Source: Azolla caroliniana (Eukaryota; Polypodiophyta). From it: a DNA stretch of 64,000 bases. The position numbers were made by a program, and so were the translations under genes. Positions 1 through 8,039 of this stretch are shown here, one piece after another. How positions within the stretch are numbered: the first letter of the stretch is position 1; each line of letters starts with the position of its first letter. The DNA lies in contig JBHGNT010000009.1 of the NCBI GenBank assembly GCA_043228905.1, forward strand, positions 15,500,001 through 15,564,000, read 5' to 3'. The notes under the pieces are model-generated. The model saw nothing but the letters and a program-made list of their open reading frames with translations. It was not told where the DNA came from and did no database searches.

Positions 1-228
1 ACATTCACTTCCGAATTGCACAGTCAAGCATGCATCATATACAATGTGCCCTCTTTTTGTGCTCGGGCCACTATGAGGTTTCCCCGGCAAAACTTTCACT
101 TGTCGTTTCGGAAGCTACCACAGTAACCTTCATCATCCAACCTTCCACTCGATATCAGATTCAAGTTGATATCTAGGACATGCCGAACTTCCCTTAGAGT
201 CAGTCGACAACTTGCCGACATCATCAAG
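1..228 (-). pseudogene. Copia pre-integrase fragment
   Basis: The reverse strand reads LTLREVRHVLDINLNLISSG followed by RLDDEGYCGSFRND. This matches the stretch between protease and integrase of the copia elements further along (compare 30420-30520, which reads HVPEVRLNPISADRLDDEG). It is cut at the window start and joined at about 229 to a forward gypsy integrase, so it is a broken fragment of the C/H/I copia family. Confidence 0.7.
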
Positions 229-1125
229 CTTACAGTTCCTATGCTGGCCTCCCGGATAGTATCATCAGCGATCGTGGACCTCAATTCGTCTCAAAAATTT
301 TGAAGCATCTCTTCAAAATTCTCATGGTCATTTGTAACCTCTCCTTTGGCTATCACCCTCAAACAGAAGGACAAGGAGAACGAACAAATCAGACGCTAGA
401 ACAATATCTTTGGTGTTTTCTAAGCTATCAACAAGATGATTGGGTGGATATTCTCCACTTTGCCAAATTTGCTTATAACAACTCTATCCACTCATCGACT
501 AGGGTTACACCATTTTATGCTTATACATGCTATCATCCTCGATGGTGTGTGCTCGAAACTCTGGAGATACCCACAAATCCTTGTGCAGAAGATCATTTGG
601 AGCGGCTCCGCAAGATATAGGCAGATCTATCTACCCATTTACATCAAGCTCAACAAACACAGACGGCTTATGTGGATCATCATCGGCTTCCATCCTGTTT
701 TGACATTGGAAATCAGGTATGGTTATTACGACGACGCATCAAGACTACTCGAAAATGCAATAAAATTGGATTATTGACGATTAGGTCCTTTGCATATTGT
801 TGGAAAAATTAATGATGTCACTTTTCGTCTTGATCTACCTCCGCAACTATGGATACATCCGATTTTTCATAGTTCTCTTCTCGAACCCTATCAAGGTAAC
901 ACTATCCTGAATCATGTTACGCCACCTCCACCCCCAATTGAGCTTGAAGCCGGACCGGAGTATGAAGTTGTTGCCATCCTCGATTCCAAGATCATTCGCA
1001 ACAAGCTCTACTATTTGGTCAATTGGCTAGGCTATAGTCCAAGCAAGCGTACTTGGAAACCATTTGAGAATTTGGTAAATGCTTGAGCTCTTATTGAGGA
1101 CTTCCATCGGCAATATCCCGACAAA
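229..1125 (+). pseudogene. Ty3/gypsy chromovirus integrase and chromodomain remnant
   Basis: From 255 the forward frame reads DSIISDRGPQFVSK, the second catalytic Asp block of a gypsy integrase. It continues through GYHPQTEGQGERTNQTLEQY, which carries the catalytic Glu, and FAKFAYNNSIHSSTRVTPFY to about 619. Frameshifts break 620-790. From 790 the frame is open again through the GPY/F-type segment (FRLDLPPQLWIHPIFHSSLL) into a chromodomain at about 960-1085 with Tyr/Trp cage residues (YEVVAILDSK, YYLVNWLGY, TWKPFENL) and the tail LIEDFHRQYPDK. In the family the chromodomain directs integration to chromatin. The wording resembles sushi/Tcn1-type chromoviruses. It is dead: a stop lies in the chromodomain tail and the 5' half is missing. 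Confidence 0.8.
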
Positions 1126-1327
1126 AAGGTAAAGAGGGATGTTTGAGGGAGCAGTTATTGAGGGATGATGTTCAACAAATAGAGAGTAGAGACACAGATT
1201 TTTGGGTGTACCCAACCGCCTTAATTGGTACACAAGAAAGAAAGGTTATTATATTAGTTAACCCTAGAAAGAAAGAGGTGTGTTCACATTATGTTAGTTA
1301 ACCCTACAAAGAAAGACGGGGGGGTAG
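1126..1327. mobile_element. Copia LTR fragment (F family) inside chromovirus
   Basis: The stretch starting AAAGAGGGATGTTTGAGGG at about 1130 recurs at about 48054, next to an initiator-Met primer site. It therefore looks like the 3' end of a reversed copia LTR of the F family. Similarity fades after about 1230. The rest to 1327 contains two near copies of a segment with GTTAGTTAACCCTA. Confidence 0.45.
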
Positions 1328-1355
1328 TGTCATGATATAGCATGGTATGGCTTCA

Positions 1356-1421
1356 AAAGGATTCGAACCCATGACCTTATGTCCCATGGGTTGGAGCCTT
1401 ACCATTAAGTTATAGATTGTA
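1356..1421 (-). other. tRNA-like sequence in LTR
   Basis: Read on the minus strand it has a D-arm-like TTAATGGTAAGG and a T-arm GGGTTCGAATCC spaced as in a tRNA, but I cannot fold a clean anticodon arm. The equivalent region of LTR copy 2 (23304-23366) keeps the layout with changes. It is probably a tRNA-derived module rather than a working tRNA gene. Confidence 0.4.
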
Positions 1422-1632
1422 ATATAAAATATATCCATTTATTATTTTATTTAGGAAATCTATATATATTCTAAATTTCTCTGGAACATTCTAGAAACAT
1501 CAAGAGTACTCCTAAGCATACTATAAAAAGAGGCACAAGGCATTATTTTGAACCAATTCGGTTCAACGCCAGTCTTAAGCCTCCTAGCTATCCTTGTATA
1601 TTCTTTTCATATAATATATCTTTTGTTTATCA

Positions 1633-1636
<4 letters not shown>

Positions 1637-1701
<65 letters not shown>
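1637..1701. repeat. (CT)n microsatellite
   Basis: About 64 bases of uninterrupted CT dinucleotide in the CT-rich part of the chromovirus LTR. The matching place in the second LTR copy (about 23600-23720) is CT-rich but much shorter. Confidence 0.95.
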
Positions 1702-1705
<4 letters not shown>

Positions 1706-1713
1706 GTAATTAC

Positions 1714-1785
1714 CTTACCCTAATGGTAAATTGTTAACACTGCAACATAAGCACTGCGTCATGGGTTTGAAACCCCATTTTCTCA
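1714..1785 (+). other. tRNA-like sequence
   Basis: The forward strand has TACCCTAATGGTAAATTG (box-A-like) and, about 35 bases later, ATGGGTTTGAAACCCCAT (box-B and T-arm-like hairpin). No convincing anticodon stem is seen. It lies between the two CT tracts and is absent from LTR copy 2. Confidence 0.35.
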
Positions 1786-1835
1786 CCTCTCTATTATATA
1801 CTTCATATACTCTTAATTCTCTAGATGCCACTATG

Positions 1836-1906
1836 GAATGTAGGGGTTGAACCCATGACCACCTGGTCTCCATTGGGCAACCTTACCTACTGAGCTACAT
1901 CCATCT
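1836..1906 (-). other. tRNA-like sequence
   Basis: The reverse strand reads GTAGCTCAGTAGGTAAGG, a good D-arm and A box, then GGGTTCAACCCCTAC, a good T-arm and B box, followed by TACATTCC, which can pair with the 5' GGATGTA. The anticodon arm is poor. It is a decayed tRNA gene or tRNA-derived element. Confidence 0.5.
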
Positions 1907-1908
1907 AG

Positions 1909-1909
<1 letters not shown>

Positions 1910-1970
<61 letters not shown>
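1910..1970. repeat. (CT)n microsatellite
   Basis: About 60 bases of CT dinucleotide directly after the tRNA-like unit at 1836-1906. Confidence 0.95.
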
Positions 1971-1972
<2 letters not shown>

Positions 1973-2045
1973 TCTCTCGAGTGTTCTACACCCTCTTCTC
2001 CTCTTAGTACTAGTCCTCATCTCTCGGTACTAATTTCCTCACTGT

Positions 2046-2560
2046 CTCGGGGGTTATGTGTGAGGGAGGGAGAGAGATAGAGGGAAAGAGAAATAATGAA
2101 ACACAAAATGAGAGGGAAAAATCTATATTACATTATGCCCCATGGGTGGGGTTTATATAGTACAAGAGATAACCGTTGCAAAAGAATGAGACAAGTAGGG
2201 AGCTACATTACTTACACACTCTCTCACCTTTGTACACATACACATAAATGTGCATGTGTTCATACACATACTCATCCACACACACTCATACACAACAACC
2301 ACTTTATAGTGTTCCACCCTTATGCCTCCCCATACACTCGTATGGGTAACAACAGCGACAGAGCTAAGATGGGCTTGATGAGCAGTCAAGATGCAGGGAG
2401 TCAGATGGGTCAAGAAGCATTGGACCGAAGGAATCGTGGAACGCAGGACTGTACCAAAGGAGGAGCGTGAGCAAGGCGTGAAGATGCCAGGAGAAGACAA
2501 GGCAAGAAACCAGTAGAGCAAAGGGAACCTCAAGTTCAGCTTCAAGGGAAGTGTTGAGAT
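2046..2560. other. Unassigned repeat-like DNA, possible reversed LTR piece
   Basis: No protein similarity is seen. The minus strand has TATAAACCCCACC at about 2146-2158, a TATA-like box. The plus strand is rich in CACACA-type sequence at about 2220-2300. It may be a piece of an LTR, but I find no second copy. Confidence 0.3.
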
Positions 2561-3017
2561 GCAAGCTCAACATGGGCCGGATCGATTGAACAAGTCGAGA
2601 GGATTGGGTGAAGACCGATCAGCTAGGCCTGGATCGAATCCACAAGTCGAATCCACGAGCCGGATCGGAGAACTGAATCTACAAGAGCTGGTAGGCCATT
2701 AGAATCCTACGATCCTCACCTAATAGATAGACATATTTTTAGGAGTTAGTGTCAATCGCTCAGTTATGAGCATTGAAATACATGTCAGCACTTCTCTCGG
2801 TCCTTTTAAGGACTTGTATAAAAGTGTTCATTGAGCACACTTGTATGTACACAGACAGAGTTATTATTTTGAATTGAGTTTTTGTCTTTTACTCTCCCAA
2901 GTTCTCTGTGTATTGTTGAAGTTTTCCATTAAACCTTTATCTGAGTTTTGTTGCTATCCGGTCGTAGCCAGTTGTGTCTACAAGAGTCCGCACGTAACTC
3001 TTCACAAAACACCTAAG
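2561..3017 (+). mobile_element. Probable copia LTR or leader fragment
   Basis: It lies directly before copia coding sequence that starts at about 3018. It has a TATA-like TATAAAAGTGTTC at about 2818, and phrases such as GGTCGTAGCCAGTTG that resemble the ends of plant LTRs. No partner copy is in the window, so the call rests on position and TATA box. Confidence 0.35.
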
Positions 3018-4911
3018 GGTATTCGGTAGCATTGCATATGTACATGTGCCGGATGAGAAGCAGAAGAAGTTGGACCCTAAAGTAGAGAAGTGCATCTTGG
3101 TCAGATACTCACATGAATAGAAGGGGTACAACTGCTACAACCCCTGGACCAAACAAGTGCGAGTAAGTTGAGGCGTTGTGTTTGACGAGTCAGCATCCTG
3201 GTATTCTCTTCTGTCTCCAACTCCCGACAAATCCATACCAATTATTGAGGATGAGGCCAGTGAGGCCGACATGATCAAGAAAGAAGAAGAAGAAGATATC
3301 GTCACTTAAAAGAGAGTCTAATTTCATTCTGGCTAAGTGGCCAAAATGAAGAGCTAAGTCGGAATGACCAATCAAATGAAGATCTGGCAAGCAGTGAAGA
3401 CTCGGTCGTGCACTCCTCGTGCAAGCAACTGAGGAAGCGGTATACGCGCAAAGAGAAGGGTATAGATGCAAGTACCATAACCTGTATCAGCTGATGGTGA
3501 TCAATCCAAAGAGCATAATGAACATAGCCGAATCATAGGATTCAAACCTATGGCGTGGTCGACTCGGCCATATGTCACAAGCCAAACTAGATCGGTTGAT
3601 GGTGATCAGCTACATCCCGAAGCTCCAGATGAAGACGAACTTTTGCGAGCATTATCATTAGGGTAAATAGACCTGAAGTTTGCACTCTCTCCACTACGAG
3701 ATGGTACAACCCCTAGAATTTGTCCACACAGATATATGTGGACCGATGCCCGAAAGGTCACTAAGAGGCTCCTAGTACTTCATCACATTCATAGATGACT
3801 GTACACAAAAGTTCTAGGCCTCCTCGATTAGGTCAAAAGAAGAAACATTCGAGGTCTTCTCTCGGTGGTTACTCGAAGTGGAGAACCGATCAAGACACAG
3901 AGTGAAGACACTCCGGTCCGACAACGAAGGTGAATACACATCCCAAGCCTTCAAACAATACTTGTCCGAAAATGGGATCCAACATCAAAAGACCGTTCCC
4001 TATACCCCCATGCATAATGGCATGGCGGAACGGATCAACCGAATGATCTAGGAGAGAGTGACAGCAATGCTCCAGCAATGTGGACTAAAGCTAGAATTTT
4101 GGGCCGAAGCATTGCAAACAACAATATATTTGATAAATTTGTCACCGTCGAGAGCAATAGGGCTCAAAGTGCCACAGACACTTGGTTAGGCAAACAATAA
4201 ACCTATGACAGGCTTCGCACTTTTGAATGTGAAGCCTACACCTTCTAAGTGAGTCATCATGGATGATCAACCGAGGAAACATGAAAATCGGGTGTAGATG
4301 CAAGTACAATAACCTATATCCACTGATGGCGATCAATCCAAAGGCCACAAATAATGTAGCCGAATCATAGGATTCAAACATATGGCATGGAAAACTCGGT
4401 CATATGTCACAAGACAAACTGGACCAACTGTCAGCGATCAGCTACATCCTAAAACTCCAAGCGAAGATAGACTTTTGTGGGCATTGTCGTTATACGAAAT
4501 AGACCCGAAGTCCACAATCTCTCCATTACGAGACAGTATGATAGCCCTTAAAACTGGTCTACACAGATATATGTGGGTTGATGCCCGAAAGGTCACTAGG
4601 AGGCTCCCGGTATTTCATCACATTCGTAGATGACTATACATGAAAGGTCTGGGCCTACTGACAAATCGCTCGAGGTCTTCTCTCGGTGGTTAGCCGAAGT
4701 GGAGAACCAATCGGGACACTAAGTGAAGACACTTTGGTCCGACAATGGAGGTGAATACATCTCCCGAGCCTTGAAATAGTACCTATTTGACAAAGGGATC
4801 CGACATCAAAAGACAATTCAATATACACCCATGCAAAACGGTGTGGCAGAATGGATCAATTGCACGATCCAACAGAGAGTGACGACAATGCTCTAGCATT
4901 CTTAACTAAAG
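3018..4911 (+). pseudogene. Decayed copia integrase region with internal tandem duplication
   Basis: 3018-3300 encodes the post-integrase part (AYVHVPDEKQKKLDPK, CILVRYSHE). From about 3459 to 4140 an earlier part of the polyprotein follows: pre-integrase (RLGHMSQAKLDRLMVI), then integrase pieces LEFVHTDICGPMPE, YFITFIDDC, TLRSDNEGEY and TVPYTPMHNGMAERINRM. A second diverged copy of the same segment follows at about 4290-4911 (LEVFSRWLAEVEN, SDNGGEY, MQNGVAEWIN). Stops and frameshifts are frequent in both. The lineage differs from the C/H/I copia family, and it is joined to an I-family LTR at 4912. Confidence 0.65.
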
Positions 4912-5391
4912 TTGGAATTCTGGACCGGATGCAGCAACCAGACCGGACCAGAAGGTATCCGAATGAATCCGGTGTGAACCGAATCCAAGGACATATCTAC
5001 AAATATGTTTCTTGTGTGCATGTAAAGGCTATATTTGTAAATAGTGCTAAAGTCATAGAAGTATAAATATGACTTAGCGAAATCATTGTGGTAGTCGTTG
5101 GTGTTAGTTGTATTATAGTTGTATAGAGAGAGAGAGAGAGAGAAGAGAAGAGAAGCCACCGGTTGGCGAAGATACAAAGCACGAGGGTGTTGCCTCTGAG
5201 TCTCCTATTGTACCTCCTTTCTCATATAGTGATAGTTGGAGTCTGTGGGCTCTCGTGGTTTTTCCCTATTAGAGTTTTCCACGTAAACATCATATGTTGT
5301 CTCTTCTTTGTAAGTGTACGAACCTTCATCTCTGTTTTTTTCCCTCATAAAGAGTTTGAGTCTCGGTTGTGGCCACGTGCTATTCCGAACA
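4912..5391 (+). mobile_element. Copia I 5' LTR (5'-truncated)
   Basis: It pairs with the LTR at 17699-18253. Both share ACCGGATGCAGCAACC, AGTATAAATATG (TATA), CACGTAAACATC, TAAGTGTACGAACCTTCATC and the end GCTATTCCG-ACA. The first roughly 70 bp of the LTR are missing, and the junction shares a few bases with the upstream integrase sequence. It contains a short GA microsatellite at about 5126-5143. Confidence 0.75.
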
Positions 5392-5394
5392 AAC

Positions 5395-5406
5395 TGGTAT
5401 CAAAGC
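5395..5406 (+). other. Primer binding site (tRNA-iMet), one mismatch
   Basis: TGGTATCAAAGC, one base off the usual plant copia site TGGTATCAGAGC, four bases after the LTR end. Confidence 0.75.
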
Positions 5407-5415
5407 CAACAAGAA

Positions 5416-5663
5416 AATGGAAGAGTCATTCGGAAGCATGTTCAAGCTCACTGGCTCCACTACCCAGTATGGAAGTCGAAGATGAGGGACATGCTCATGG
5501 TCAAAGATCTCTGGCTGACGGTATAGTTCCGGGACCAGAAACCGGACATGATCGATGCCACAACATGGGAGGTGATGCACATGAAGACAACAGCATACAT
5601 ACGGTGCTTCATCGACATGAGCCTGTACAACAACTTCAATGAACAAAATAAGGCGCATGTGAT
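5416..5663 (+). pseudogene. Copia I gag fragment
   Basis: It starts MEESFGSMFKLTGS and, with one frameshift and a stop, follows the gag of the related elements through TWEVMHMKTTAYIRCFIDMS to NNFNEQNKAHV. It then runs straight into another LTR at 5664. Only about the first 82 codons of gag remain. Confidence 0.8.
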
Positions 5664-6214
5664 TGTTAGGAATTCGGTCCCTCCGGATGGGATCTGGATG
5701 AGAACCAAAGGAGCCGAATCGGACAAGTCGGAAGAAGGAACCAGATCCGAAAGGGTTCCGGATGAGACCCGGAAACCGGATCGAGTGAATCCGGATGGAT
5801 CCGGTACAAACCGGATCAAAGGACATATGTGAAAATTTGTTTTATGGTTAGCCTATTGAGGTTATATTTGTAAATAGCCCAAAAGTTATATAAGTATAAA
5901 TATGACTTAGGGCAATCACTTTTTGTGAATATGGTGTAGTAGTGGTTGTATCACCATTGTACACAGAGTGTGAGAAAGCGAGAGAGAGAGATACATAACT
6001 AGTTTTTGTTGTAACCGCTGGTTGGCGAAGACATAGAGCTCGAGGTCGTTGCCTCTGAGTCTCACATTGTATTCCTCCCCTCATAGTGATAGTTGGAGTC
6101 TGTGCGTTCCCGTGGTTTTTCCACGTTAACATTCTGGGTCATCTTATTTTCAGCTTGCTCTCTTCCATTCGTTGTTTTAAGACTCGGTTGTGGCCGAGCG
6201 TCATTTTCGCGTCA
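5664..6214 (+). mobile_element. Copia LTR (second copy)
   Basis: It begins TGTTAGGAATTCGGTCC and ends near GCGTCA, just before a primer site. Landmarks are CACATTGTA, CCACGTTAAC and GACTCGGTTGTGGCCGAGC. Its end (CATTTTCGCGTCA) differs from those of the I pair, so it comes from a different copy of the same family. No 5-bp duplication is seen around a 5664-18253 unit. Confidence 0.75.
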
Positions 6215-6217
6215 ACC

Positions 6218-6229
6218 TGGTATCAGAGC
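6218..6229 (+). other. Primer binding site (tRNA-iMet)
   Basis: TGGTATCAGAGC, exact, three bases after the LTR end. It is complementary to the 3' end of initiator tRNA-Met. Confidence 0.9.
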
Positions 6230-6239
6230 GAACAAGAAA

Positions 6240-7092
6240 ATGGAAGAGTCATTTGAAAGCATGTTCAAGCTCACCAGCTCCAACTACCTAGTATGGAGGT
6301 CGAAGATGAGGGACATGCTCGTGGTCAACGATCTCTGGCTGCCAGTATAGTTCGGGGACAAGAAACCGGATAAGATCGATGCCGCGACATGGGAGGTGAT
6401 GCACATGAAGACGACGGCATACATACGGTGCTTCATTGACATGAGCATGTACAACAACTTCAATGAAGAAAGTAAGGCTCATGTACTCTAGGAAAAAATC
6501 AGCACCATGGTGGAGAGTAAAAACGTCGTAAATCGGGTTTCAGTATTCCGGAAGTTAGTGAGACTTTGGTACCAGGATGAATCTTGCATGGCAGAGCACG
6601 TGAATGCATTTCAGGGGCTCATAAATCAAACAACTTCGCTTGAAGTACCTCTGGCCGACGAGGTACTTGCATTGCTCCTACTTGGTTCCCTCCCGGATAG
6701 TTAGGAGACGCTAGTTGTAACTTTGGGCAACGCCGGACCAGAAGGAAATCAACTATCCCTAGCGAGAATGAAGTTGAGCTTGCTAGATGAAGAAGCTCAC
6801 TGGAAGGATCGGGAATCCGGAACCAACCCGAAGGCCTTGGTTGCGGAAGATGACCATAACCGGGGGAGACACCGGTACCGGAGTTCCCAGAACTGGGAAA
6901 AGTCGGGGACAAGGTCGAAGTCAAGGGGGAGGCCTATTTGCTTCTATTGTGGGAAGTCAGGGCACTTCCAAAAAAACAGTTGGCATTTCCGGAAAGAGAA
7001 AGGAACCGACAGTGCAGATTCAAAGAAGGGTTCGGACCGGAAAGGCTCGGATTGAAAAGGAACGCCGCCAATCGTGACAAGTGAAGAAGAAT
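6240..7092 (+). pseudogene. Copia gag (broken)
   Basis: The frame starts MEESFESMFKLTSSNYLVW and can be followed for about 280 codons, with stops at about 6349, 6490 and 6703. It includes the UBN2-type gag core (NVVNRVSVFRKLVRL, AEHVNAFQGLINQTTSLEVP, EVLALLLLGSLPDS) and one CCHC zinc knuckle (CFYCGKSGHFQKNSWHF, where the last Cys is Ser). It ends in the linker TSEEELLL, where a reversed LTR begins. The protease is missing. Confidence 0.85.
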
Positions 7093-7165
7093 TGTTGCTC
7101 AACCGAGTCTTGAATCACTTCGATGAGAATCAAACATAGAAATGGGGTTGGAGATTAGTACACGT
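7093..7165 (-). mobile_element. Reversed copia LTR, left part
   Basis: This is the 3' end of a minus-strand LTR of the H family: AACCGAGTCTTGAATC matches the end of the LTR at 22638 onward. The rest lies at 14496-14957, beyond the inserted gypsy element. Confidence 0.65.
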
Positions 7166-7968
7166 TGTCAAGATATTAAGCAAGTGCGTGTGGGATCGAG
7201 GCGGGACCGCGGGGGTCTCGAACCAAGGAGCAAGCGAGGGAGGAGAAAGAGAGAGTACCGGCTACGCAGGACCGGGGATACACGGGACACGGCCCTTCAG
7301 CACGGAGAACGCGAACAGACACCGACACAGACAGATGCGAATGACTAAATATGTGTATTAACAAAATGGCTAACACGACTACAACCCTCGATGGGGCACA
7401 GGTTGGTTACAACCGAACAGGCCGGCGAACAGATGCCGATGCCTGTTCGCTTCGACGCACAAACGGGGGGGGGGGGGGGTAGCAGGTCGGAGGTGCTGCC
7501 GGAAGCACTCGGGCGTTCCTCGAAACAGCGCGAGCCTCCTCGGAACCCTGCACAAAAGCTATGGAGCTCAAGAAGGAAGGAAACAGAGAGAGAGAAGCGT
7601 CCAGAAACGGTCCGACAGCACTTCGTCCTCTCCGCCCGAGATCCCTGCAACAGCTCTTTCCTCCTCTTTTTATAGCCCGACGAGCAGGCCGTCATGTCAG
7701 CTTTATTCCCTGTCCCTTTTGGACAGGGATCCGCTCCGTCCTTCACGCGTCCGCGTAGTTACGCCGCCGACTCGTACAGTTCCTTCGCTCGCGCGCGCGA
7801 CCGAAAAGACTGTTCGCGCGGTCTTTGTCTCCACTTGTGTTAGGGCCCGTTCCTGCCGATTATCCTCCTAATTCGCTTCTATGTACAACTTGGAGCTTGC
7901 GCGCGTGAAGAACCGGTTCCCACGCCTAGGTGCGCCGATTCCGCCTATGGACGGTTTTCTTCGCGACA
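7166..7968 (-). repeat. Fungal-type gypsy 3' LTR
   Basis: 803 bp, identical by eye to 13690-14495 apart from the G-tract at 7465-7479 (15 G here, 18 there). The TATA box equivalent lies at about 7668-7675. Confidence 0.95.
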
Positions 7969-7980
7969 TCCGCCCCCACC
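7969..7980 (-). other. Polypurine tract
   Basis: On the minus strand GGTGGGGGCGGA stands directly before the 3' LTR (TGTCGCG...), as expected for the plus-strand primer of reverse transcription. Confidence 0.8.
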
Positions 7981-8039
7981 TAACCGCGCATCCTCCGGTA
8001 TGCGCCAAGAGAGTTGGGACGGAGAAAACCGGCCCGTCT

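Larger units (their letters stand above)
1328..2045 (+). mobile_element. Chromovirus LTR, copy 1
   Basis: It starts TGTCATGATAT and aligns with a second copy starting at 23288. Shared parts include ACATTCTAGAAAC, ACTATAAAnAGAGGCA (TATA box) and GAACCAATTCGGTTCAAC. It follows the chromovirus integrase-chromodomain remnant in the right order for a 3' LTR. The right edge is unclear. Unlike copy 2, it carries two long CT tracts with tRNA-like sequence between them. Confidence 0.65.

Noticed and set aside
2153-2545. 130-codon frame with CMCMCT-like runs
   Set aside because: It comes from the CA/TG-rich stretch; a low-complexity translation without protein similarity.
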